NCBI RefSeq assembly: GCF_003319185.1
Contig: NZ_QOHJ01000004.1
Coordinates: forward strand, 1-64,000
From: Blastococcus sp. TF02A-30
GTDB lineage: Bacteria > Actinomycetota > Actinomycetes > Mycobacteriales > Geodermatophilaceae
Reading direction: 5' to 3'
DNA length: 64,000 nucleotides
The translations under genes were made by a program, and so were the position numbers. Shown here one piece after another: positions 1-8,327 of the stretch; positions within the stretch are counted from its first letter, which is position 1, and each line of letters starts with the position of its first letter. The notes beneath the pieces were generated by a model. The model was not told where the DNA came from. It worked only from the letters and a program-made list of their open reading frames with translations, and searched no databases.

Positions 1-1
1 A

Positions 2-120
2 GTTACGGCGGCCATGGCGAGAGGGAAACGCCCGGTCACATTCCGAACCCGGAAGCTAAGCCTCTCAGCGCCGATGGTACTGCCCTGGAGACGGGGTGGG
101 AGAGTAGGACGCCGCCGGAC
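2..120 (+). rRNA. rrf: 5S ribosomal RNA
   Basis: The sequence opens with the typical actinobacterial 5S start (gttacggcgg) and contains the conserved core 'cattccgaacccggaagctaag' region around positions 40-60. It closes with gggagagtaggacgccgcc, which pairs with the 5' end to form helix I. The 16S and 23S genes must lie upstream, outside the window. The exact mature ends are uncertain by a few bases. Confidence 0.95.
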
Positions 121-129
121 AACCATTAC

Positions 130-168
130 CGAACGGGGGTCAGAGCCACGTGCTCTGACCCCCGTTCG
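130..168 (+). terminator. rRNA operon terminator hairpin
   Basis: A 17-bp perfect inverted repeat (130-146 pairs with 152-168) has a 5-nt loop and stands ten bases after the 5S gene. It is a strong GC-rich stem without a long T tract, as is common in high-GC actinobacteria. It probably ends the rRNA transcript. Confidence 0.85.
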
Positions 169-239
169 CGTGTTTCGGGACAATCTATTGCGCGGCGCCA
201 TCTTCGTGCGCGCCGCTGTCGAAGAGGTAGCTGACTTTC

Positions 240-2456
240 ATGACCACTCCGCGTCGCGGTTCCGACGGCCCCCGAGGCGGCCGAGGCTCGAACGGCGGAC
301 GTCCGTCCGGCGGCTCCGGCCGTCCCGCCTCCGGCGGCGGTCGCTCGGGTGCACCCCGTAGCGGCGGTTTCGCCGGACGCGGGTCGCGCCCCCAGGACGA
401 CCGCGGACCTCAGCGACCGCGTGAGGACCGCGGCGGAGACGACCGCGGTTACCGCGGCGACGCCGGCGGTCGCTCGTCCGGCGAGCGGGGTGGTGCGGCC
501 CGGTCCGAACGCGGTGACTGGCAGGGCCGTCGCCCTGCTGGTGAGCGCCCGCAAGGCGACCGTGCGCAGCGTGTTGGCTGGCAGGAGCGCCGACCGACCG
601 GTGACCGTCCGCAGTGGCAGGACCGTCGTCCGGCCGGCGACCGTCCGCAGGGGGATCGACCGCAGCGGAGTGGTTGGCAGGAGCGTCGCCCCGCCGGGGA
701 GCGTCCCCAGGGGGACCGTCCGCAGTGGCAGGACCGTCGTCCGGCCGGCGACCGTCCGCAGGGGGATCGACCGCAGCGGAGTGGTTGGCAGGAGCGTCGC
801 CCCGCCGGGAAGCGTCCCCAGGGGAACCGTCCGCAGTGGCAGGACCGTCGTCCGGCCGGCGATCGCCCGCAGGGCGACCGCCCTCAGCGTGGGAGTTGGC
901 AGGACCGTCGTCCGGCCGGCGACCGTCCGCAGGGGGACCGCCCGCAGTGGCAGGACCGTCGTCCGGCCGGCGATCGCCCGCAGGGTGACCGCCCTCAGCG
1001 TGGGAGTTGGCAGGACCGTCGCCCGGCCGGCGACCGTCCGCAGGGGGATCGACCGCAGCGGAGTGGTTGGCAGGAGCGTCGCCCCGCCGGTGAGCGTCCC
1101 CAGAGGGACCGTCCGCAGTGGCAGGACCGCCGTCCGCCCGGCGACCGTCCGCAGGGTGACCGCCCTCAGCGTGGGAGTTGGCAGGACCGCCGTCCCGCCG
1201 GTGACCGGCCGCAGGGTGACCGCCCGCAGTGGCAGGACCGTCGCCCGACCGGCGATCGCCCGCAGGGTGACCGCCCTCAGCGTGGAAGTTGGCAGGACCG
1301 TCGTCCCGCCGGCGACCGGCCGAACGGTGACCGCCCGCAGTGGCAGGACCGCCGTCCGGCCGGCGACCGGCAGCAGGGTGACCGCCCTCAGCGGAGTGAC
1401 TGGCAGGACCGCCGTCCCGCTGGTGACCGCCCGCAGCGGTCCGGGAGCGCAGCGCGGCCCGACCGCGGCGGTGCTGGTAGCTGGCGGGATCGCCGTCCGT
1501 CCGACGACCGCCGTCCTCGTCCGCAGGAGCGCTCCGAGCGGCGTCCGCCGATGCCGCCGGGGCCGGAGATCCCGGAGTGGGCCGACCCGCGCGAGCTCGA
1601 CCCGTCGGTGCGAGCTGCCCTCCGTGGTCTGGACCCCCGCAACACGCAGAAGGTCGCCGGTCACCTCGTCGTCGCCGGCACCCTCGTCGACGAGGACCCG
1701 GAGCTCGCGCTGGCCCACGCCCGTGCTGCCCGTGACCGCGCCTCCCGCGTGGCCGTCGTCCGCGAGGCCGTCGGTGTCGCGGCCTACCACGCCGGTGACT
1801 TCGCCGAGGCCGCCCGCGAGCTCCGCGCCTACCGGCGGATGAGCGGCGACCACGGCTACCGCGCCGTGCTGGCCGACTGCGAACGCGCGCTGGGCCGTCC
1901 GGACGTGGCGCTGCGGCTGGTGGCCGAGGCGCTCGCGGAGTCACCGGACGCCGACGAGATCGCCGAGCTGCGGCTCGTCGAGGCCGGCGCTCGCCGCGAC
2001 CTCGGGGAGAACGCCGCCGCTCGCCTCGTGCTCGAGGGTGCGCTGGGCGGCCGTCCCGATCCGGCTCGGCTCACCGTCGGAGACACCACGCAGCTGCGGT
2101 TCGCCACGGCCTACGCCGACCTGCTGGGGGCCGAGGGGGAGGAGGCGCTGGCCGAGCAGTGGCGCGACGCCATCACCGCCGCAGACCCGGAGGCGCTCGC
2201 CGACGGGGTCGAGTTCAGCGAGTTCGAGGACGACGACGACGCGCGGCCCGCCGAGCAGGCGACCGATGCCGAGCGGGACGACCAGGACGAGGAGGGGGAC
2301 GAGTTCGTCGACGACACCGCCGAGGACCCCGCCTTCCCGACGTCGGGCCGCTCCTTCCAGGACGAGGTCGAGGCCGAGGTCGCCGAGCTGCTCGGTGAGG
2401 ACGGGGACCAGGACCAGGACGAGGCCGCACCGGCCGAGGAGACCCCAGGCAACTGA
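240..2456 (+). CDS. Arg/Trp-rich repeat protein with C-terminal TPR-like domain
   Basis: The 738-residue protein has three visible parts. Residues 1-93 are Gly/Arg/Ser-rich. Residues about 94-400 hold 17 copies of a WQ[DEG]RRP.G..R unit, usually followed by RPQGDRPQ, with some copies arranged in a 108-nt DNA period. Residues about 440-660 are Ala/Leu/Arg-rich helices resembling tetratricopeptide repeats, and the tail is strongly acidic. TPR proteins occur in this locus in other actinobacteria, but their role is not established. The long basic low-complexity tract is typical of RNA-binding disordered regions; that function is inference. The repeats keep several other frames open, so opposite-strand ORFs here are shadows. 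The start is the ATG at 240 after a gaagagg-like ribosome site. Confidence 0.85.
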   Translation: MTTPRRGSDGPRGGRGSNGGRPSGGSGRPASGGGRSGAPRSGGFAGRGSRPQDDRGPQRPREDRGGDDRGYRGDAGGRSSGERGGAARSERGDWQGRRPAGERPQGDRAQRVGWQERRPTGDRPQWQDRRPAGDRPQGDRPQRSGWQERRPAGERPQGDRPQWQDRRPAGDRPQGDRPQRSGWQERRPAGKRPQGNRPQWQDRRPAGDRPQGDRPQRGSWQDRRPAGDRPQGDRPQWQDRRPAGDRPQGDRPQRGSWQDRRPAGDRPQGDRPQRSGWQERRPAGERPQRDRPQWQDRRPPGDRPQGDRPQRGSWQDRRPAGDRPQGDRPQWQDRRPTGDRPQGDRPQRGSWQDRRPAGDRPNGDRPQWQDRRPAGDRQQGDRPQRSDWQDRRPAGDRPQRSGSAARPDRGGAGSWRDRRPSDDRRPRPQERSERRPPMPPGPEIPEWADPRELDPSVRAALRGLDPRNTQKVAGHLVVAGTLVDEDPELALAHARAARDRASRVAVVREAVGVAAYHAGDFAEAARELRAYRRMSGDHGYRAVLADCERALGRPDVALRLVAEALAESPDADEIAELRLVEAGARRDLGENAAARLVLEGALGGRPDPARLTVGDTTQLRFATAYADLLGAEGEEALAEQWRDAITAADPEALADGVEFSEFEDDDDARPAEQATDAERDDQDEEGDEFVDDTAEDPAFPTSGRSFQDEVEAEVAELLGEDGDQDQDEAAPAEETPGN
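519..1440 (+). repeat. Degenerate tandem coding repeats (WQDRRPAGDRPQ units)
   Basis: Seventeen Trp-starting units are encoded in tandem inside the large ORF. Blocks such as those near 655 and 763 are almost identical over 108 bases, which points to recent unequal recombination. Unit variants (WQDRRP, GWQERRP, SWQDRRP) alternate, so the array has both old and new copies. It is coding sequence and not a CRISPR array. Confidence 0.85.
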
Positions 2457-2512
2457 CCTGTGACGAAACGGGCGCCGCCGTCCACACGCGGCGCCGGAGT
2501 CCACAGATCGAC

Positions 2513-2553
2513 GACGAGCCTGGGCCCGCGCACCCCGCGGGCCCAGGCTCGTC
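2513..2553 (+). terminator. 18-bp stem-loop abutting the ssb-like start codon
   Basis: Bases 2513-2530 and 2536-2553 are perfectly complementary around the loop caccc. The hairpin follows the repeat-protein stop by about 55 bases and ends two bases before the next start codon. It could terminate the upstream transcript, and in any read-through mRNA it would bury the ribosome-binding region of the SSB paralogue. Confidence 0.7.
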
Positions 2554-2555
2554 CC

Positions 2556-2915
2556 ATGAGCGTGGCTGTCATCGATCGCAACGACGTCGTCCTGCGTGGG
2601 CGGCTCTCCGCCCCGGCCGAGATCCGGACCCTGCCCAGTGGCGACGCCCTCGTGACGTTCCGGCTCGTGGTGCGCCGGCCCGAGCCGCGGGCCCGCGGTC
2701 AGTCGGTCGACGTCCTCACCTGCATCACCTACGACCGGGCGCTCCAACGGCGGGTCTCCGCCTGGCAGGCGGGTGACGTCGTCGAGGTCGAGGGGGCACT
2801 GCAGCGCCGGTTCTGGCGGACCGGCACCGGCACCGCCTCGGTGTGCGAAGTCAACTGCCGGCGCGGTCGCAAGGTGCCCCGGTCGGGGCCGGCGGCCGGC
2901 GAGCGCACCGCCTGA
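2556..2915 (+). CDS. Single-stranded DNA-binding protein paralogue
   Basis: The 119-residue product is a short OB-fold protein of the SSB family. It shows the family pattern of an N-terminal VVLRGRL strand, LPSGDALVTFRLVV, an ITYDRALQRRV stretch and a VVEVEGALQRRFWR strand. It lacks the long Gly-rich, acidic-tipped tail of the main replicative SSB, so it is more likely an accessory SSB for repair or recombination. An in-frame extension to 2460 runs through a perfect hairpin and is rejected in favour of the ATG at 2556. No clear ribosome site precedes this ATG. The gene converges on the DUF1015 gene, with 13 bases between stops. Confidence 0.75.
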   Translation: MSVAVIDRNDVVLRGRLSAPAEIRTLPSGDALVTFRLVVRRPEPRARGQSVDVLTCITYDRALQRRVSAWQAGDVVEVEGALQRRFWRTGTGTASVCEVNCRRGRKVPRSGPAAGERTA

Positions 2916-2928
2916 CGTGCGGGCAGCG

Positions 2929-4245
2929 TCAGTCCGCGAGCGGGCGCAGCACCAGCCCGGTTCGGGGCTTGGGCACGAACAGCGTCGACTTGCGCGGCAT
3001 CCGGGCGCCGGCGCGGGCCACGGCGGCCACGTCGGCGGGGGAGGGGGCGCGGAGCAGCAGGGCGACGCCCGACCGCTCCACCGCGGTGCGCAGGGCGTCC
3101 CCGACCGAGTGCGCGATGAGGATCGAGCCGGGCTCGTCGTCGCGCCCCCACAACCCGCTGACGAGCCCGTGGTGGGCCAGCACCACGTCGAGGCGGCGCC
3201 AGGCGGCCGGAGCCTCCGGCGGAACCGCGGCGAGCACCTCCGGGGACGGGGCGCTGAGCTCCACCAGACGGGAGCCGTCGCTGAGCAGGAACCCGGAGCG
3301 GTGCGGGTCCCGCAGCCAGCGCTGCGCGACGGCCTCCGCCTCGCCGGCAGCCGGGGTCGGCAGCTCCGTGACCACGAACCCGGCTGCCGCGGCCGAGACC
3401 GCGGTGTCCAGCGGGAGGTCGGGGACCACGCGGTGGATCGGGTCCACCCGCAGGCCCCCGGGGCCCATCGGGGTCACCAGTGCCAGCACGGCATCACTGC
3501 CGGGCCGCGCGGGATCGGCGCGGTGGTGAGCGCTGGCCGCGGCGAAGCGGTGGTGCCCGTCCGCGATCACCGACCCGGTGCGGCGCAGGGCCGCGGTGAC
3601 CTGGTCCAGCAGACCGGGATCGGTCACCCGCCACAGGCGGTGCCGGACACCGTCGTCGTCGACGACCTCGAGCGTCGCGGGGGTGGCACGCAGCCGATCG
3701 GCGAGCGTCCCCAGCGCGGGCGACGGGTCGTGGGCCAGGACGATCGGCTCCAGATCGGTGCCCGTGGCGGCCAGCAGGGCGCGGCGCCCCTCGACGGCCA
3801 GCGGGTAGGTGTCCTCGTGCGGCAGGACGGCGGCCGATCCCGGCGCCGGGAGTGCCACCGCGCCGAGCCAGCCGGTCGTCGCGGGCGCGCCCTCGGGCTG
3901 GAGCTCGTAGAGCCAGAGCGCAGGCTCCGCGTCGCGCTCGAGGACCCCGTCGGCGAGCCAGGCCGCCAGCGTCTGCGCCGCTTCCGCGGTGGAGCGGTGC
4001 GCCCCCTCCGGCGTGCCCGCCGGACCCGGGCGGTCGACGCGCGGGAGGATCAGGCGCACGATGTTGTGCGGATCGGTGCCGGCCAGGCGGTCCCGGCCCG
4101 CGGGGCTCACCAGGTCGTAGGCCGGCGAGCTCACCCGCGCCAGGTGCCCCGGGTCGCGACGCCGGTAGATCAGGGCCCGGAAGGGCCTGACCTCCAGACC
4201 TGCCGCGGGAGCGGACGAGCGGGGGTCCGCCGACGACGTGGGCAC
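2929..4245 (-). CDS. DUF1015 family protein
   Basis: The 438-residue protein matches the DUF1015 pattern. It has an N-terminal EVRPFRALIY stretch with SPAYDLVSP and DPHNIVRLILP, a central IADGHHRFAAA motif, and a C-terminal part ending in MPRKSTLFVPKPRTGLVLRPL. The ADGHHR and KSTLF-PKP motifs are hallmarks of the family. Its molecular function is not firmly known; relatives are sometimes linked to serine-kinase-like activity. The GTG at 4245 is chosen because TACGAT lies seven bases upstream on this strand, the spacing of a leaderless mRNA. A longer open frame to 4770 has no support. The gene is divergent from the TPR/HAD pair. Confidence 0.85.
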   Translation of the reverse strand: MPTSSADPRSSAPAAGLEVRPFRALIYRRRDPGHLARVSSPAYDLVSPAGRDRLAGTDPHNIVRLILPRVDRPGPAGTPEGAHRSTAEAAQTLAAWLADGVLERDAEPALWLYELQPEGAPATTGWLGAVALPAPGSAAVLPHEDTYPLAVEGRRALLAATGTDLEPIVLAHDPSPALGTLADRLRATPATLEVVDDDGVRHRLWRVTDPGLLDQVTAALRRTGSVIADGHHRFAAASAHHRADPARPGSDAVLALVTPMGPGGLRVDPIHRVVPDLPLDTAVSAAAAGFVVTELPTPAAGEAEAVAQRWLRDPHRSGFLLSDGSRLVELSAPSPEVLAAVPPEAPAAWRRLDVVLAHHGLVSGLWGRDDEPGSILIAHSVGDALRTAVERSGVALLLRAPSPADVAAVARAGARMPRKSTLFVPKPRTGLVLRPLAD

Positions 4246-4252
4246 GACGGCA

Positions 4253-4258
4253 ATCGTA
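4253..4258 (-). promoter_or_regulatory. -10 element for leaderless DUF1015 mRNA
   Basis: TACGAT on the minus strand is separated by seven bases from the GTG start at 4245. No good -35 hexamer is visible. The same TANNNT-7/8-GTG arrangement recurs at other unit heads in this window. Confidence 0.55.
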
Positions 4259-4311
4259 GGAGCGCGGCGACCGGGTATCCCGGTGCGGGCCCGGGCGGAC
4301 GGGAGGCAGCG

Positions 4312-4725
4312 GTGACGGAGGGCGATCCACCGGACGACGGCGGCCCCGGCGGGGGCGTCTACGAGTGGTACCAGCGCGGGCTGCGCCTGCTCGCCGACCG
4401 CAACCCGGACGCCGCCGCCACGCTCCTGGCCCGCGCTTCCGAAGCCGAGCCCAGCTCCCGCAGCATCCTCGAGGCCCTGGCCCGCGCGCAGTTCGACGCC
4501 GGCCGCTACCGCGAGGCGATCGACTCGTTCACCGCCCTCATCGGGCGGAACCCGACCGACGACTACGCCCAGTTCGGTCTGGGCATGGCCGCCAGCCGGG
4601 CCGGGGAGCTGCGCCTGGCCGCGGAGCACCTCGCGCTGGCCGTGGCGATGCGCCCGGACCACGGTCACTACGCCCGAGCCCTGCGCGGGGTGCGCGCACG
4701 GCAGGCAGCAGAGGAGTCGGCATGA
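4312..4725 (+). CDS. Small tetratricopeptide-repeat protein
   Basis: The 137-residue product has helical repeats of TPR type, for example YEWYQRGLRLLADRNPDAAATLL, ARAQFDAGRYREAIDSF and AAEHLALAVAMRPDH. There is no signal peptide. A gggagg ribosome site lies five bases before the GTG start. Its stop overlaps the ATG of the HAD phosphatase (ATGA), so the two are translationally coupled. A TPR gene precedes the same phosphatase in mycobacteria (Rv1691-Rv1692), which supports the assignment. A scaffolding role is likely, but no partner can be named. Confidence 0.85.
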   Translation: MTEGDPPDDGGPGGGVYEWYQRGLRLLADRNPDAAATLLARASEAEPSSRSILEALARAQFDAGRYREAIDSFTALIGRNPTDDYAQFGLGMAASRAGELRLAAEHLALAVAMRPDHGHYARALRGVRARQAAEESA

Positions 4726-5801
4726 GCGACGAGCAGGTCCCCGCGATGGCGGACGGCTGCGCGGGACCACCGGCCACCGCGTACGACGTCGCCCTGCTCG
4801 ACCTCGACGGCGTGGTGTACGTCGGCCCCGACGCGGTGCCGGGCATCCCGGAGGCCCTGCGCCGGGCGCGGGCCGCGGGCATGGCGCTCGGCTTCGTCAC
4901 CAACAACGCCGCCCGGACCCCGGAAGAGGTCGCCGCCCACCTCACCGAGCTCGGGATCGAGGCGGCGCCGCGCGACGTCATCACCAGCTCCCAGGCGGCG
5001 GCCACCGTCGTCGCCGGGCTGTTCGGGCCCTCCGCACGGGTGCTCCCCGTGGGTGGCCCCGGTGTCGCAGCAGCCCTCCGCTCCGCGGGGCTCACCGTCG
5101 TCGGGCGCGCAGAAGACCGACCGGACGCCGTCGTCCAGGGTTACGGCCGCGAGGTCGGCTGGGCGCAGCTGGCCGAGGCCGTCGTCGCCGTCCGCGGGGG
5201 AGCACGGCACGTGGCCACCAACGCCGACGCCACGATCCCCTCGCCGCGGGGCCCGCTGCCCGGCAACGGTGCGATGGTCGCCGTCGTCCGCGGCGTCACC
5301 GGCCAGGAGCCGCTGGTCACGGGGAAGCCGGACCCGGCCATGCACGCCGAGTGCGTCCGGCGCACCGGCGCGCGCCGACCGCTGGTCGTCGGCGACCGCC
5401 TCGACACCGACATCGAGGGGGCGCGGCGGGCCGGCGCGGCCGGCCTGCTCGTCCTCACCGGCGTCACGGACCCGGGCCTCCTGCTGGCTGCCGCCCCCGA
5501 GCAGCGCCCCGACCTGCTCGCCCCCGACGCCGCGGGCGTGCTCGTCCCGCACCCCGCGGTGGCCCGCACGGCGACCGGCTGGCGCTGCGGGAGGTGGGAG
5601 GCGCGCACCACCGAGGGCGGTGGCCTGCTCCTCGACGCCACCGGGGGTGCGGACGAGGGGTCCGACGGCCTGGACGGTCTGCGTGCCCTGTGCGTCGCCC
5701 ACTGGGCCGCCCACCCGGACACGGGCGTCCGGCCCCTCGTCCGCGCGGGCGACGAGGGAGCGGCCGGGCTCCTCGAGAGCTGGGCGCTGGATGCCGGCTA
5801 G
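4722..5801 (+). CDS. HAD-IIA family phosphatase (glycerol-3-phosphate phosphatase-like)
   Basis: The 359-residue HAD hydrolase has motif I DLDGVVYVG near residue 27 with the nucleophile Asp, the type IIA signature TNNAARTPEEVAAHL, the motif III lysine in GKPDP, and motif IV VGDRLDTDIEG. This is the NagD/phosphoglycolate-phosphatase class with a C2 cap between motifs I and III. Its context matches Rv1692, which is known as a glycerol-3-phosphate phosphatase in phospholipid turnover, so that substrate is the best guess. About 90 C-terminal residues extend beyond the HAD core. The start overlaps the stop of the TPR gene. Confidence 0.88.
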   Translation: MSDEQVPAMADGCAGPPATAYDVALLDLDGVVYVGPDAVPGIPEALRRARAAGMALGFVTNNAARTPEEVAAHLTELGIEAAPRDVITSSQAAATVVAGLFGPSARVLPVGGPGVAAALRSAGLTVVGRAEDRPDAVVQGYGREVGWAQLAEAVVAVRGGARHVATNADATIPSPRGPLPGNGAMVAVVRGVTGQEPLVTGKPDPAMHAECVRRTGARRPLVVGDRLDTDIEGARRAGAAGLLVLTGVTDPGLLLAAAPEQRPDLLAPDAAGVLVPHPAVARTATGWRCGRWEARTTEGGGLLLDATGGADEGSDGLDGLRALCVAHWAAHPDTGVRPLVRAGDEGAAGLLESWALDAG

Positions 5802-5805
5802 CGGA

Positions 5806-6144
5806 TCACAGCAGCTTGCGCAGCCGCAGCAGGTCGCGCAGCCCGGCCTCGAGCTTCACGCGGCCCGAGGCCCACGCCGGCCCGAAGGACATCTGCCCGG
5901 AGGTGAGGGCGACCAGGTCGTCGCTGGACATGGTCAGCCGGATGTCGGCCTTCGGGACGTCCGGCCCGTGCGGCAGCACGTGCAGGTCGCGCACCGCACC
6001 GCTGCTGAGCCGGCCCATCACCACCTCGTGCAGGTCGGTGATCCGGCACGAGAGGCTGCGGTCCAGCCCCTCCGCCGCGGGGTTCGCCGCGAGGTCGCCG
6101 AGGATGCCCTCGAGGGCGGTCATGCACTGGTCCATCGTGGCCAC
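5806..6144 (-). CDS. SCP2-like lipid-binding domain protein (tentative)
   Basis: The 112-residue protein has the size and layout of an SCP2 sterol-carrier domain: an N-terminal helix (MDQCMTALEGILGDLAANP), a strand-rich middle with DIRLTMSSDDLVALTSG, and a C-terminal KLEAGLRDLLRLRKLL helix. In SCP2 domains the segment 'LTGKLKIKGDLGLALKL' has this form. The GTG at 6144 is chosen because AGGAGG lies nine bases upstream. It converges on the HAD phosphatase with four bases between stops. Lipid or acyl-CoA binding is inferred from the fold only. Confidence 0.7.
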   Translation of the reverse strand: MATMDQCMTALEGILGDLAANPAAEGLDRSLSCRITDLHEVVMGRLSSGAVRDLHVLPHGPDVPKADIRLTMSSDDLVALTSGQMSFGPAWASGRVKLEAGLRDLLRLRKLL

Positions 6145-6301
6145 GCGGGCGGACCTCCTGCCGCAGTCGTGCCGTACCGGGAGCCACGACGCTATCGCCC
6201 AGCTCGCCGGGCCGATGCCCGCCCCGGCCGGCCGGTAACCTCGGCGGCAGAACGGACGGCGCCGCACCGGCCCGCCGGACGACTCCCGAGAGGCGACCAC
6301 C

Positions 6302-6493
6302 ATGACCGAGCCGAGCGCGCCACGACCGGTCCCCGGACCGCCGCGCCCGGCTCCGGTGCCCACCGACGACGGCGCCCCGGCGGGCGACCGGTTCGCCGGG
6401 CTGGACCAGCGCCCGGTGGCCGAGCACGTCGCGGTGTACGAGGCGGAGCACGCGCGCCTGCAGCGCGAGCTCGGCACGATCGACCAGCTCTGA
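6302..6493 (+). CDS. Small conserved actinobacterial protein upstream of tlyA (Rv1693-like)
   Basis: The 63-residue protein has a Pro-rich N-terminal half and a conserved C-terminal helix RPVAEHVAVYEAEHARLQREL. A gene of this size and sequence pattern precedes tlyA in mycobacteria (Rv1693). There are no catalytic motifs, signal peptide or membrane segments. Its last base is the first base of the tlyA start codon (tgATG), which suggests coupled translation. The function is unknown. Confidence 0.82.
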   Translation: MTEPSAPRPVPGPPRPAPVPTDDGAPAGDRFAGLDQRPVAEHVAVYEAEHARLQRELGTIDQL

Positions 6494-7287
6494 TGGCGCG
6501 TCGCCGGCTCGACGCCGAACTCGTGCGCCGCGGCCTGGCCCGCTCGCGCGAGCACGCCGTCGCCCTGATCGCCGAGGGCCGCGTCGCCGTCTCCGGCCGC
6601 GCCGCCACCAAACCCGCGACCGGTGTGGACGCCGCCGAGCCGGTCGTCGTCCGCACCGATCCCGACCAGCCCAGCTGGGTGTCCCGCGGCGCGCACAAGC
6701 TCCTCGGCGCGCTCGACGCCTTTCCCGTCCCGGTCGAGGGCCGGCGGGCTCTCGACGCCGGGGCCTCCACCGGAGGTTTCACCGAGGTGCTGCTCAGCCG
6801 CGGTGCGGCCGAGGTCGTGGCCGTGGACGTCGGCTACGGCGAGCTGGCGTGGTCGCTGCGCACCGACGAGCGGGTGCGGGTGCACGAGCGCACCAACGTC
6901 CGCACGCTCAGCCCGGAGGCCATCGACGGCCCGGTCGACCTCGTCGTCGCCGACCTGTCCTTCATCTCCCTCAAGCTGGTGCTGCCGGCGCTGACCGCGT
7001 GCGCCCGGCCCGACGCCGACCTGCTGCCCATGGTGAAGCCCCAGTTCGAGGTCGGCCGCGAGCGGCTGGGGGCCGGGGGGGTCGTGCGCGACCCGGAGCA
7101 CCGGATCGCCGCCGTGCTCGAGGTCGGCGCGGCCGCCTCCGCGCTCGGCTGGGGGACCGCCGGGGTGGTGGCCAGCCCGCTGCCCGGCCCGGCTGGGAAC
7201 GTGGAGTTCTTCCTGTGGCTGCGCCGCGACGCCGGCGCACCGCGGGAGGACGACGTCCGACGAGCAGTCCAGGAGGGACCGCAGTGA
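6493..7287 (+). CDS. tlyA: 16S/23S rRNA 2'-O-methyltransferase TlyA
   Basis: The 264-residue protein has an N-terminal S4 RNA-binding domain (RRRLDAELVRRGLARSRE, residues 1-65) and an FtsJ/RrmJ-type SAM methyltransferase domain with motif I LDAGASTGGFTEVLL near residue 87. It also has VVADLSFISL and the catalytic-region lysine in MVKPQFEVG. TlyA methylates C1409 of 16S and C1920 of 23S rRNA, and its loss gives capreomycin resistance in mycobacteria. The length matches the family. The start overlaps the upstream stop and its own stop overlaps the nadK start, so it is part of a tight operon. Confidence 0.95.
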   Translation: MARRRLDAELVRRGLARSREHAVALIAEGRVAVSGRAATKPATGVDAAEPVVVRTDPDQPSWVSRGAHKLLGALDAFPVPVEGRRALDAGASTGGFTEVLLSRGAAEVVAVDVGYGELAWSLRTDERVRVHERTNVRTLSPEAIDGPVDLVVADLSFISLKLVLPALTACARPDADLLPMVKPQFEVGRERLGAGGVVRDPEHRIAAVLEVGAAASALGWGTAGVVASPLPGPAGNVEFFLWLRRDAGAPREDDVRRAVQEGPQ

Positions 7288-8327
7288 CTTCGACCAGCGA
7301 GGGCGGAGGGGACGCGGCCCCGCAGCGGCGGGTCCTGCTCACCGTGCACACCGGGCGCCGCGACATCGTCGAGCTGGCCCGCACCTCCGCCGCCCGGCTC
7401 CAGGACGGCGGCATCGTGGTGCGCCTGCTCGAGGACGAGGCCGCCGACCTCGACATCGCCGGCGCCGAGGTCGTGCCGGCCGACGCCAAGGCGGCCTGCG
7501 ACACCGAGATCGTCATGGTCTTCGGCGGCGACGGCACCTTCCTGCGCGCCGCCGAGCTGGCCCGCTACACCGACGCCGCGCTCATGGGGGTGAACCTCGG
7601 CCGGGTGGGCTTCCTCGCCGAGACCGAGCCCGAGGCGGTCGAGGAGACGCTGCACGCCATCGAGGCCTGCGAGTACTCCGTCGAGGAGCGCATGGCCATC
7701 GAGGTCGACGTCCTCGACCCCCACGGCGCCGTCGTCGACAGCACGTGGGCGCTCAACGAGGCCTCCGTCGAGAAGGCCGAGCGCTCCCGGGTGCTCGACG
7801 TCGTCATCGCCATCGACGGGCGCCCGCTCACCAGCTTCGGCTGCGACGGCGTCCTGTGCGCCACGCCCACCGGCTCGACCGCCTACGCCTTCTCCGCCGG
7901 TGGCCCTGTCGTCTGGCCCGACGTCGCGGCGCTGCTGCTCGTGCCCACCAACGCGCACGCGCTGTTCGCCCGGCCGCTGGTCACCTCGCCCGACTCCGTG
8001 CTCACCATCGCGGTGCCCGCCGACGGCAACCGGGCCCGCGTCTCGGCCGACGGCCGGCGGATGCTCGACGTGCCCGACGGCGGCCGGGTGGACGTCCGCC
8101 GGGCCGAGCGCCCCGTGCGCATCGCCCGGGTGCACGCGTCCACCTTCGGCGACCGGCTGGTGGCCAAGTTCGGCCTGCCGGTGCGCGGCTTCCGCGACGC
8201 GCGGCATGCCGGACCGGGGCACGAGCTGTTCACCAGCCGCAACGTGCTGACCCGCGGCATCGTCACCGGCGACGGAGCGGTCGGCCGGGCAGGGGAGGGG
8301 ACCGGTGCCGCCACGCACGACCAGTGA
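7284..8327 (+). CDS. nadK: NAD kinase
   Basis: The 347-residue protein carries the NAD-kinase motif GGDGTFLRAAE near residue 75 and the second motif GCDGVLCATPTGSTAYAFSAGGP. It phosphorylates NAD to NADP with ATP or polyphosphate. The GTG at 7284 has an AGGAGGG ribosome site six bases upstream and overlaps the tlyA stop. The gene is longer than Mycobacterium NadK by a C-terminal Gly-rich extension. The tlyA-nadK-recN order is the actinobacterial standard. Confidence 0.95.
   Translation: MTSTSEGGGDAAPQRRVLLTVHTGRRDIVELARTSAARLQDGGIVVRLLEDEAADLDIAGAEVVPADAKAACDTEIVMVFGGDGTFLRAAELARYTDAALMGVNLGRVGFLAETEPEAVEETLHAIEACEYSVEERMAIEVDVLDPHGAVVDSTWALNEASVEKAERSRVLDVVIAIDGRPLTSFGCDGVLCATPTGSTAYAFSAGGPVVWPDVAALLLVPTNAHALFARPLVTSPDSVLTIAVPADGNRARVSADGRRMLDVPDGGRVDVRRAERPVRIARVHASTFGDRLVAKFGLPVRGFRDARHAGPGHELFTSRNVLTRGIVTGDGAVGRAGEGTGAATHDQ

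Noticed and set aside
540..1440. CRISPR-like array of short repeats
   Set aside because: Repeats have no unique spacers, differ by codon-like substitutions and stay in frame with a 738-residue ORF.
126..1944. Long minus-strand ORFs (575 and 568 residues) and a 497-residue plus-strand ORF across the repeat region
   Set aside because: They run antisense or out of frame to the repeat protein, have low-complexity translations and no ribosome sites; the codon repeats keep several frames open.
2460..2555. N-terminal extension of the SSB paralogue from 2460
   Set aside because: The extra 32 residues translate a perfect hairpin and show no OB-fold sequence.
4246..4770. N-terminal extension of the DUF1015 gene to 4770
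   Set aside because: It lies antisense to the TPR gene; the family N-terminus (EVRPFRALIY) starts just after GTG 4245.
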